Positions 7,394-16,997 of a stretch of DNA of 64,000 bases are shown here, one piece after another; within the stretch, counting starts at the first letter, position 1; every line of letters starts with the position of its first letter. Location of the stretch: assembly GCF_044904665.1 (NCBI RefSeq), contig NZ_JADIKM010000006.1, positions 1-64,000 of the forward strand, given 5' to 3'. Below the pieces are notes generated by a model. The model was not told the origin of the DNA. It did no database searches and saw only the letters and a list, made by a program, of their open reading frames with translations. The translations under genes and the position numbers were made by a program. This DNA is from Dyella_A ginsengisoli (lineage in GTDB: Bacteria; Pseudomonadota; Gammaproteobacteria; Xanthomonadales; Rhodanobacteraceae).

Positions 7394-7996
7394 TCAGGGA
7401 CGCTGGAAGCGCGGAAGAATGTCGCGCAGCTCGACCAGCCGCTGCACGGGATCGGTCAGCTCGAGCAGGGCCTGGCGCTCGCTGCTGGCCAGCGGCAGCA
7501 GTTCGGCCATGCGGAAACCCAGCCAGCTGGCGTCGTCGTAAGCGCTGCGCGGCGCGTCACGCCAGTGCGGCCCGAGCGTTTCCACCAGGCGCTCCAGGAT
7601 GGTCTGCAGCAGACCGAACTCCAGCGGTACCTCCATCGGCGGCTCGTCCGGCCACAGCTGCACTTCGCCGCGCAGCAGGCCGTCGGCCAGCACGCGGGTG
7701 CGTTCGACGCGGAAGCGCGCGCCGCCGTGCGCCACGATGCCCAGCAAGCCTTCGGCGGTGTTGTGGAAATCGGTGATCGTCGCCACCGTGCCCACCGCCG
7801 CCGGCAGCGCCGGATCGCCCACCTCGTAGCCGTCCAGGATCAGGCAGACGCCAAAACCGGTGCCCTGGCGGGCGCAGTCGCGCACCATGTCCAGATAGCG
7901 TGGCTCGAAGATGCGCAGCGACAGCAGCGCGCCCGGATAGAGCACCGTCGCGAGCGGGAACAGCGGCAGTTCGACGAGCGGAGTGGGGTCGGCCAT
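7394..7996 (-). CDS. LON substrate-binding-domain protein
   Basis: A 200-residue protein made only of the N-terminal substrate-binding domain of Lon protease, with no ATPase or Ser-Lys protease part. The opening VELPLFPLATVLYPGALLSLRIFEPRYLDMV is diagnostic. The protein starts at ATG 7996; the upstream continuation of the frame is Arg-rich and unlike the family. Such stand-alone LON proteins are common in gammaproteobacteria and their role is not established; they may present misfolded proteins to other proteases. The SDR gene is 60 bases upstream of nothing shared: it lies downstream on the same strand. Confidence 0.85.
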   Translation of the reverse strand: MADPTPLVELPLFPLATVLYPGALLSLRIFEPRYLDMVRDCARQGTGFGVCLILDGYEVGDPALPAAVGTVATITDFHNTAEGLLGIVAHGGARFRVERTRVLADGLLRGEVQLWPDEPPMEVPLEFGLLQTILERLVETLGPHWRDAPRSAYDDASWLGFRMAELLPLASSERQALLELTDPVQRLVELRDILPRFQRP

Positions 7997-8109
7997 GGCC
8001 GCGAGTTTACCGACGGCTCCGCGTCGATTCAGCCGCCGGGCGCCGGTGACTGGACGCCAGCGGCACACTGCCGCACATTGAATGGTCTGAATCGCCCCCG
8101 GAGCCAAGG

Positions 8110-9039
8110 ATGTCCGCCCTCGAACTCACGCCCGCCGCCGCCCTGCCGCCACTGCCCGCGCACGATGCCGATGCGGTGCTGCAGGTGTCGCAGCTCAGCA
8201 AATCATTTGTCAAGCGCGAGGTCTTGCGCGCGCTGGACTGGAGCGTGCCCGCCGGCCGCGTGATCGGCCTGCTCGGCCGCAACGGCGCCGGCAAGACCAC
8301 CCTGCTGCGCTGCCTGCTCGGCCTGTCGCCGATCGACGGTGGCGAGGTCAGCCTGTTCGGTGCACCGATGACCGAACCGGGCGGCGAACGCATGCATCGC
8401 ATCGGCTTCGTGCCGCAGACCTTCGACCTGTTCCCGTGGATGAAGGTGCGCGCGTATCTCGACTTCACTGCCGCCTTCTACGCGCGCTGGAACGCCCCGC
8501 TGGCCGACCGCCTGCTGGGCGAATGGCAGCTCGACCCGAAGCAGAAGATCGGCCAGCTCTCGCAGGGCCAGCGGCAGAAGCTGGCGATCGTGCGCGCCAT
8601 CGCGCCGGAACCGGACCTGCTGGTGCTGGACGAACCGGTCGCCAGCCTCGACCCCCAGGCGCGCCGCGCCTTCATGGCCGAGCTGCTGGAACTGATGCGC
8701 GCGCCGGGCAAGACGGTGATCTTCTCCACCCACATCACCGCCGACCTGGAGCGCGCCGACGCCGACATTGCCCTGCTGCGCGACGGGCGCATCCAGTTCA
8801 CCCGTCCGCTGGCCGAGCTGCGCTCCCATCTGCGCCGCGTGGTGCTCACCCGTGCCGCCGGCTGGCCTCAGGCACCGGTCGTCGCCGGCCTGCTCAAGGC
8901 CTCGGTAAAGGGCGAGCGCGCCGAACTGCTGGTGGAAGATCCCACGCTGGACAGCCTCGACGCGCTGGCCGCGCGCGAGCAGGCCACCCTGCAGATCGAG
9001 ACCCCCACGCTGGAAGACCTGTTCGTGGAGCTGGCATGA
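8110..9039 (+). CDS. ABC transporter ATP-binding protein
   Basis: A 309-residue ABC ATPase. Walker A GRNGAGKTT (about residues 57-65), Q-loop FVPQTFDLF, signature LSQGQRQKL, Walker B LLVLDEPVASLD and the switch histidine in FSTHI are all intact. The C-terminal 80 residues form the extra domain usual in ABC-2 exporters. The start has GGAG six bases upstream. Its stop overlaps the start of the next gene by four bases (ATGA), so ATPase and permease are coupled. The exported substrate cannot be told from sequence. Confidence 0.93.
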   Translation: MSALELTPAAALPPLPAHDADAVLQVSQLSKSFVKREVLRALDWSVPAGRVIGLLGRNGAGKTTLLRCLLGLSPIDGGEVSLFGAPMTEPGGERMHRIGFVPQTFDLFPWMKVRAYLDFTAAFYARWNAPLADRLLGEWQLDPKQKIGQLSQGQRQKLAIVRAIAPEPDLLVLDEPVASLDPQARRAFMAELLELMRAPGKTVIFSTHITADLERADADIALLRDGRIQFTRPLAELRSHLRRVVLTRAAGWPQAPVVAGLLKASVKGERAELLVEDPTLDSLDALAAREQATLQIETPTLEDLFVELA

Positions 9040-10448
9040 AGGCGGTCTGGCAGCTCTCGCTGCAGCTGTGGCGACGGATGCCGGTGCTGGTGGTGCTGGC
9101 CGGCGGGCTGTGGGTCTACGGCATGGGCATGCTGGTGTGGTCGGTGCGTGGTGATCAGGCGCTCGCCGGCATCGGCATGAGCCTGGTGTTTTTCGGCGGC
9201 TGGTTCTGGCATCTCGGCCAGGGGCAGGTGCTGCGCGGGCTGTGTCGGCCGGAGAGTTTCCTGTTGCCGCAGTTCCGGCGCCGACTGAGCGAGCTGGCCA
9301 TCCTCGATGTCGCGCTGTGGGTGCTATTGCCTGCGTTGCTCGCGGCGGTGTGCGGCATGCCGTACGTCTGGCTGGTGACGACCGGCTTGCTGCTCGCCGC
9401 CGCGATCGGGCTGGCCAGCGGCACCGGCCAGCGCGCCAGCTTCCTGATCTGGCTGGTGGTGATCGCCGCCGGCTGGATGCCGCAACTGGCGGCGAAGATC
9501 GCTCAAGCTGCGCTGCACTCGCCGCTGACGCCGGTGGCGCTGCTGCTCGCGGCCGCGCTCATTCTCAAGCTGGTGCTGCGGCCGCTGCTGCGCATCGACG
9601 ACCGCGAGCCTGACGTGTCGCCGCTGGAAAGCACCGGTCTGGGCCGGCTGCAGTCGCCGTCGATGGAAGGCGCCCCCCGGCGCGGCGCCATCATCAAGCG
9701 CGTCAACGTGTGGTTCGACGGCATGGCACAGCGGGCGATGGAGCGCGCGCTGGCCAGCTACCGCCGCCGCCCCGGCGCGCGCCAGCGCCTGGCACTGATC
9801 CGCAGCCTGCTGCTGCCACACGACAACCCGCCGGCGATCGCCCTTCGCCTCGCACTGGTGGCGGCGATGGTGACGCTGTACTTCGTGGTCATCCAGCACC
9901 GGCCGCACTACAACGCCGCGGTGATCGGCGCGTACGCGGTGCTGCTGTCGCTGAGCCGGTTTCCGCAACTGGGCCGAGGCATGCTGCGCATGCGGCCGAA
10001 CCTGGCTGACCTCTATCTGACGCTGGCGCCCGCCTCGCGCAGCGACTACCAGAAGACCCTGGTCGACGCGCTGCTGTTGCTGGTGCCGGTGACTGCGCTC
10101 AGCGCACTGGCCTACACCGCGCTGGGCATCGTGCTGGTGCATGCGACCGAGCCGGGCCGCATGCTGCTGACCGCCGCGATCGTCGCCGTGGCCGGCAGCC
10201 TGGTAGCGCTGGCGGTGCATCTGATCGGGCCGGAAGGCAGCCTAGGCCGCGGGCTGGTCAACATCGTGGTGGTGCTCGGCGCGATGGCCACGTACTGGGG
10301 CGGCTACGTGCTGCTCGGCGCGCTGGGCCTCGGCATCGGCGGCGCGCTGCTGGCGCTGCTGACGATCAGCTTCGCCTTCGGCGTGTGGTTCGCCGCGCAG
10401 CGCGAGTACCAGCGCCGCCCACCCTGCTTCGACGCGCCACTGGCCTGA
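9036..10448 (+). CDS. ABC exporter permease-like membrane protein
   Basis: A 470-residue integral membrane protein translationally coupled to the ABC ATPase before it. About ten hydrophobic segments are seen in two blocks (roughly residues 15-180 and 270-455), separated by a charged cytoplasmic stretch of about 90 residues containing RRPGARQRLALIRSLL. The layout suggests an ABC-2-like permease in which one chain supplies both halves, but I recognise no specific family motif. It ends at the 3' end of mpl, which points the other way, with eight bases between. Confidence 0.75.
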   Translation: MKAVWQLSLQLWRRMPVLVVLAGGLWVYGMGMLVWSVRGDQALAGIGMSLVFFGGWFWHLGQGQVLRGLCRPESFLLPQFRRRLSELAILDVALWVLLPALLAAVCGMPYVWLVTTGLLLAAAIGLASGTGQRASFLIWLVVIAAGWMPQLAAKIAQAALHSPLTPVALLLAAALILKLVLRPLLRIDDREPDVSPLESTGLGRLQSPSMEGAPRRGAIIKRVNVWFDGMAQRAMERALASYRRRPGARQRLALIRSLLLPHDNPPAIALRLALVAAMVTLYFVVIQHRPHYNAAVIGAYAVLLSLSRFPQLGRGMLRMRPNLADLYLTLAPASRSDYQKTLVDALLLLVPVTALSALAYTALGIVLVHATEPGRMLLTAAIVAVAGSLVALAVHLIGPEGSLGRGLVNIVVVLGAMATYWGGYVLLGALGLGIGGALLALLTISFAFGVWFAAQREYQRRPPCFDAPLA

Positions 10449-10456
10449 GCGTCGGA

Positions 10457-11815
10457 TCAGCCGGCGCGCAGCGCCTCGGCAAAGCGCCGCGGCGCGGCCT
10501 CGAAACCACCGTTGGACATGAACACCACGTGGTCGCCCGGCTGCGCCTGCGCGCGCAGCGCCTCGATCAACGCGTCCACCGACGGCACGGTGGTGCCGCG
10601 TCCGGCGAGCGCGTCGGTGACCTTATGCGCGTCCCACGGCAGCTCGGGCCGATGCAGGAATACCACCGCATCGGCAACAGCCAGCGACGGCGCCAGGCCC
10701 TCGGCATGCGCACCCAGGCGCATGGAATTGGACCGCGGCTCCAGCGCCACCAGGATGCGCGCATGGCCGACCTTGGCACGCAGGCCGGCCAGCGTGGTGG
10801 CGATCGCCGTGGGGTGATGGGCGAAGTCGTCGTAGACGGTAATGCCATCCACCACGGCCACCTGCTCCATGCGCCGTGCGGCGCTGCGAAAATCCGCGAA
10901 CGCCGGCAGCAGCGCCGCGGGGTCAGCGCCGGCCGCCGCAGCCGCCGCGAGCGCGGCCAGCGCGTTCATCACGTTGTGGTTGCCCAGAAGCGGCCAGTGG
11001 ATCTCACCCAATCGCTTACCGCGCAGGCTCACCGCGAAGCGCGTGCCGTCCGCCTCGATCAGCTCGGCCTGCCAGTCGCCCTGGCCGATGCCGAAGGTCT
11101 CCACCGGCGTCCAGCAACCCATCGCCAGCACCTCGGTGAGGTACCCATCGTGCGCGTTGACGATGAGCCGACCGTTCCCCGGCACCGTACGCACGAGGTG
11201 GTGGAACTGGCGCTGGATCGCCGCCACGTCGGGGAAGATGTCCGCGTGGTCGTATTCCAGGTTGTTGAGAATGGCGATGCGCGGGCGGTAGTGCACGAAC
11301 TTCGAGCGCTTGTCGAAGAACGCCGTGTCGTATTCGTCCGCCTCGATCACGAACGGCTTGCCCTCACCGAGGCGCGCCGACACGCCGAAGTTGCCCGGCA
11401 CGCCGCCGACCAGGAAACCCGGCGCCATGCCCGCGCTTTCGAGCAGGTGCGCCAGCAGGCTGGTGGTGGTGGTCTTGCCGTGGGTGCCGGCCACGGCCAG
11501 CACCTCGCGCCCGGGCAGCAGCGTCTCGCCCAGCCACTGCGGGCCGGAGATGTAGCGCAGCTGTGCGTCGAGCATGTATTCGATGGCGGGATTGCCACGC
11601 GTCATCGCGTTACCCACCACCACCAGGTCCGGCGCCGGCTGCAGGTGCGCGGCGGCATAGCCCTCCATCAGGCGAATGCCCAGCGCCTCCAGCTGCGTGC
11701 TCATCGGCGGATAGACGCTGGCATCGCTGCCTTCCACGGAGTGGCCGAGCTCGCGCGCGAGCGCCGCCACGCCGCCCATGAAAGTGCCGCAGATGCCGAG
11801 GATGTGCAGACGCAT
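10457..11815 (-). CDS. mpl: UDP-MurNAc:L-Ala-gamma-D-Glu-mDAP ligase
   Basis: A 452-residue Mur-ligase-family enzyme that reattaches the tripeptide released by peptidoglycan turnover to UDP-MurNAc, the recycling step of cell-wall synthesis. It opens MRLHILGICGTFMGG, the form that separates Mpl from MurC. The ATP loop GTHGKTTTTSLLA is at about 110-122, followed by the EADEYDTAFFDKRSKF segment and the FDDFAHHPTA-type motif (YDDFAHHPTAIATTL here). ATG 11815 has AAGGA six bases upstream. It follows adk on the same strand, separated by a hairpin. Confidence 0.95.
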   Translation of the reverse strand: MRLHILGICGTFMGGVAALARELGHSVEGSDASVYPPMSTQLEALGIRLMEGYAAAHLQPAPDLVVVGNAMTRGNPAIEYMLDAQLRYISGPQWLGETLLPGREVLAVAGTHGKTTTTSLLAHLLESAGMAPGFLVGGVPGNFGVSARLGEGKPFVIEADEYDTAFFDKRSKFVHYRPRIAILNNLEYDHADIFPDVAAIQRQFHHLVRTVPGNGRLIVNAHDGYLTEVLAMGCWTPVETFGIGQGDWQAELIEADGTRFAVSLRGKRLGEIHWPLLGNHNVMNALAALAAAAAAGADPAALLPAFADFRSAARRMEQVAVVDGITVYDDFAHHPTAIATTLAGLRAKVGHARILVALEPRSNSMRLGAHAEGLAPSLAVADAVVFLHRPELPWDAHKVTDALAGRGTTVPSVDALIEALRAQAQPGDHVVFMSNGGFEAAPRRFAEALRAG

Positions 11816-11885
11816 GGAAAGTCCTTGCTGGGTGTCGCGCGCCCGCGGCGCTCGATGGAGCGGGCAGTATCGCCCGCCGCAAACG

Positions 11886-11915
11886 ACAACGGCAGCGCAC
11901 AGGCGCTGCCGTTGT
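11886..11915 (-). terminator. hairpin between adk and mpl
   Basis: A perfect 13-bp stem, ACAACGGCAGCGC / GCGCTGCCGTTGT, with loop ACAG, lies 28 bases past the adk stop. The leftward tail is only CGTTTG, so it is a weak intrinsic terminator at best and may allow read-through into mpl. Confidence 0.5.
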
Positions 11916-11942
11916 GGAACGTTAAAGTGCTTCGGCGCGCGA

Positions 11943-12527
11943 TCAGCCGCTGGCTACCGCCGAGTCACCGGTCAGCGCGCGCTTCACGCGCGCGGTGACT
12001 TCATCGAGGTCGCCCACGCCATCGACCACCTGCAGCTTGCCGCGACGGGCGTAGAACTCGGCCACCGGTGCGGTCTGCTCCGCATAGATACCGAGGCGGC
12101 GGCGCACGGTGTCGGGGTTGTCGTCGGCCCGGCCCTCGGCCGCGAAGCGCAGCTCGCAGCGTTCGATGATCGCGGTGTTGGGCACTTCCAGCTTCACCAC
12201 GGCGTCGAGCGGCTGGCCGATCTTGGCCAGCAGTTCGTCCAGCGCGGAGGCCTGGGCCAGGTTGCGCGGATAGCCGTCGAGAATGAAGCCGTTGCGCGCA
12301 TCGTCCTGCGCCAGGCGCTCTTCGAGCATGCCGAGCAGGATGTCGTCGGACACCAGGTGCCCGGCATCCATCACCGCCTTGGCCTTCATGCCCAGCGGCG
12401 TGCCGGCGGCCACGGCGGCGCGCAGCATGTCGCCCGTGGAGATATGGGGGACGCCGAGCTCGCTCTTGAGTCGAGTGGCCTGGGTACCCTTGCCCGAACC
12501 GGGCGCGCCGAGTAGCACGAGTCGCAT
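11943..12527 (-). CDS. adk: adenylate kinase
   Basis: A 194-residue enzyme catalysing ATP + AMP to 2 ADP. The P-loop GAPGSGKGTQ (7-16), the AMP-binding STGDMLR, the FILDGYPRNLAQ segment and the RADDNPDTVRRRL region are present. The LID is the short form, without the four-cysteine zinc knuckle or long insert of E. coli Adk; short-LID enzymes are usual in Xanthomonadales. ATG 12527 gives the family start MRLVLLGAPGSGKG. Divergent from the phosphofructokinase gene across 182 bases. Confidence 0.96.
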   Translation of the reverse strand: MRLVLLGAPGSGKGTQATRLKSELGVPHISTGDMLRAAVAAGTPLGMKAKAVMDAGHLVSDDILLGMLEERLAQDDARNGFILDGYPRNLAQASALDELLAKIGQPLDAVVKLEVPNTAIIERCELRFAAEGRADDNPDTVRRRLGIYAEQTAPVAEFYARRGKLQVVDGVGDLDEVTARVKRALTGDSAVASG

Positions 12528-12709
12528 AATGCTCCACACCATCCGCGTCGGACCGCACCCTGCGGCGCTACGCTGGATTATCAAAATGACGATCAAAGTA
12601 GCGTCTGCATGGGGGGCCGTCAAACGAAATGGCCTGCATGCATGCGCCAAGTCACTGTCTCCCCTGCCAAAGTCAGATTGCCGCGGCGCCCACCCTCCAG
12701 GAGAAACGC

Positions 12710-13981
12710 ATGACCCGAGCATCCCGCACGATCGAAGGCCGCCTGCTGTATGCGCAGTCCGGCGGCGTCACCTCGGTGATCAACGCCACCGCGGCGGGCG
12801 TGATCGAGGCGGCCCGTGCGCGCGGCGTGAGCGTGTACGCGGCGCGCAACGGCATCCTCGGCGCCCTGCGCGAGGACCTGATCGATACCGCCAAGGAAAC
12901 CCGCGCCGCGATCACCGCCCTGCGCCACACCCCCGGCGGCGCCTTTGGCAGCTGCCGCTACAAGCTGAAATCGCTGGAGGCGAACCGCGCCGAATACGAG
13001 CGATTGATCGACGTGTTTCGCGCCCACGACATCCGCTGGTTCCTCTACAACGGCGGCAACGATTCGGCAGATACCGCACTGAAGGTCTCGCAGCTGGGCA
13101 AGGCGATGGGCTACGACATCCGCTGCATCGGCGTGCCCAAGACGGTCGACAACGACCTGGCCGTCACCGACTGCTGCCCGGGCTTCGGCTCGGTGGCCAA
13201 GTACACAGCGATATCCACACTGGAGGCGAGTCTGGACGTGGCCTCGATGGCCGAGACCTCCACCAAGGTGTTCATCCTCGAGGTGATGGGCCGCCACGCC
13301 GGCTGGATCGCCGCCGCCGCGGGACTGGCCGGCAACGGGCCGGACGAGGCGCCGCACATCATCCTGTTCCCCGAGAATGCGTTCGATGAAGCCGCGTTCC
13401 TGGCCAAGGTGAAGGCGACGGTGGAGCGCGTGGGCTGGTGCACCGTGGTGGCGTCCGAGGGCGTGCGCAACGCGCAGGGCCAGTTCCTCGCCGAGGCCGG
13501 CACGCGCGACGCGTTCGGCCACAGCCAGCTCGGCGGCGTGGCGCCGATGCTCGCGCAGCTGGTGAAGGACAGGCTTGGCTACAAGTACCACTGGGCGCTA
13601 CCCGACTACCTGCAGCGATCGGCGCGTCACGCGGCCTCGAAAGTGGACGCCGAGCAGGCCTATGCGGTGGGAAAGGCGGCGGTCGACTACGCGCTGGCCG
13701 GCATGAATGCGGTGATGCCGGTGATCGTGCGCACGTCGGATGCGCCGTATCGCTGGAAGGTGGAGCCGGCGCCGCTGGCGAAGATCGCCAACAAGGAAAA
13801 GAAGATGCCCAAGGGCTTCATCCGGCGCGACGGCTTCGGCATCACCGACGCCGCCCGCCGCTATCTCTCGCCGCTGATCGCCGGCGAAGCGCCCCTGCCC
13901 TGGCGGCGTGACGGACTTCCCGCTTATGGCACCTTGAAGCTCTCGCCAGTAGCCAGGCGGCTGCCCCCGCGGACAGAATGA
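12710..13981 (+). CDS. pfp: pyrophosphate-dependent 6-phosphofructokinase
   Basis: A 423-residue phosphofructokinase of the PPi-using clade, which reversibly phosphorylates fructose 6-phosphate. The phosphate-donor loop reads YNGGNDSADTA, where ATP-type enzymes have GGDGT, and the catalytic PKTVDNDL follows; MGRHAGWIAA binds the sugar phosphate. I recall near-identical wording in the Xanthomonas Pfp. The start has AGGAG eight bases upstream. In this clade it is often the only phosphofructokinase. It shares a divergent promoter region with adk, and hppA and ppa lie within 11 kb. Confidence 0.93.
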   Translation: MTRASRTIEGRLLYAQSGGVTSVINATAAGVIEAARARGVSVYAARNGILGALREDLIDTAKETRAAITALRHTPGGAFGSCRYKLKSLEANRAEYERLIDVFRAHDIRWFLYNGGNDSADTALKVSQLGKAMGYDIRCIGVPKTVDNDLAVTDCCPGFGSVAKYTAISTLEASLDVASMAETSTKVFILEVMGRHAGWIAAAAGLAGNGPDEAPHIILFPENAFDEAAFLAKVKATVERVGWCTVVASEGVRNAQGQFLAEAGTRDAFGHSQLGGVAPMLAQLVKDRLGYKYHWALPDYLQRSARHAASKVDAEQAYAVGKAAVDYALAGMNAVMPVIVRTSDAPYRWKVEPAPLAKIANKEKKMPKGFIRRDGFGITDAARRYLSPLIAGEAPLPWRRDGLPAYGTLKLSPVARRLPPRTE

Positions 13982-14116
13982 ACGGCCCGCTCAGCTTGAT
14001 GACTTTGCTCTGAAAGATAAGTGGCCATGACAGGCAATCGATTCAGCAAGCCACGCATACTCTTGCGGCGTGACACCCGAGGCCGCAACGCGGTCGCCGT
14101 CCAAAAGGAGGACGCC

Positions 14117-14515
14117 ATGAAGATTTTCATCTCCACCCTGCTCGCCACCGCCCTGCTCGGCTGTAGCGGCCTGGCGCTGGCCCAGCCGGACCACGGCGAT
14201 CGTGGCGATCATGGCTGGTACGACCAGGGCCGAGGCCACGGGCACGGACACGGTCACGATCGCGGCGACGACGACGATGGCTATCACGGTGATGATCGGG
14301 GCCACGGCCGTGGGCACGATCGTGACTGGGTGCCGCCAGGCCACCGCTGGGAGCGTGGTCATCGCTACGACGGTCGGGTTGTGGTTATTCGCGACTACGA
14401 CGAGTACCGCCTGCGTCCTCCGCCGCGCGGCTACCACTGGGTGCGTGGCGATGACGGCCAGTACCTGCTCGTGGCGGTTGCCACCGGCATCATCCTGGAC
14501 ATCGTGCTGCACTGA
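14117..14515 (+). CDS. secreted His/Asp-rich RcnB-like protein
   Basis: A 132-residue exported protein. Residues 1-23 are a signal peptide; LLGC at 13-16 resembles a lipobox, while ALAQ at 20-23 would suit ordinary signal peptidase, so lipoprotein status is open. Residues 24-70 are dense in Gly, His and Asp (HGHGHGHDRGDDDD), a likely metal-binding tract. The rest has the RcnB-type VPPGHRWERGHRY and YHWVRGDDGQYLL motifs; RcnB is a periplasmic nickel/cobalt homeostasis protein. AAGGAGG precedes the ATG. A strong terminator follows, so it is monocistronic. Confidence 0.82.
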   Translation: MKIFISTLLATALLGCSGLALAQPDHGDRGDHGWYDQGRGHGHGHGHDRGDDDDGYHGDDRGHGRGHDRDWVPPGHRWERGHRYDGRVVVIRDYDEYRLRPPPRGYHWVRGDDGQYLLVAVATGIILDIVLH

Positions 14516-14542
14516 CGTCCGGCAGATCGGAACCGGACCCGG

Positions 14543-14571
14543 GGCGGCGCCGCAAGGCGCCGCCTTTTTTT
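14543..14571 (+). terminator. Rho-independent terminator of the RcnB-like gene
   Basis: Perfect 9-bp stem GGCGGCGCC / GGCGCCGCC with loop GCAA followed by seven T residues. Confidence 0.93.
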
Positions 14572-14726
14572 GTGGCTGCACCAGCCAAGCGCTGTGCGCT
14601 GCGACGCACAACGTTCTGCGTCACGGCCTCTGCCTATACTCGGCGGGACCGCCCGTTCAGGACGGCCATCTCGGGCGCGTTCGCGAACCGCCCGGCACCA
14701 CGGTGACAACTCATGGGGAGGTTCCG

Positions 14727-16799
<2,073 letters not shown>

Positions 16800-16829
16800 A
16801 CCCCGATGTGAGTCTGTTAGGCCAAATAA

Positions 16830-16856
16830 AGGCCCCGCATAGCGCGGGGCCTTTTT
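16830..16856 (+). terminator. Rho-independent terminator of hppA
   Basis: Stem AGGCCCCGC / GCGGGGCCT with loop ATAGC, ending in TTTTT, 31 bases past the hppA stop. Confidence 0.92.
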
Positions 16857-16942
16857 CATTGATCGCGATCCGTCCGGATAGCTCTCCACGACGGACAACG
16901 AAGTCACGCCCTCCAGGCCGTCCGGCCATTCCCACATCAACG

Positions 16943-16972
16943 CAAAAGAAGAGGCCGGTCTTTCGACCGGCC
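16943..16972 (-). terminator. terminator of the TonB receptor gene
   Basis: Perfect 8-bp stem GGCCGGTC / GACCGGCC with loop TTTC; read leftward it is followed by TCTTCTTTTG. It lies 26 bases past the receptor stop. Confidence 0.8.
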
Positions 16973-16997
16973 CCTCGGGTTCAGCACATCGCGCTTA

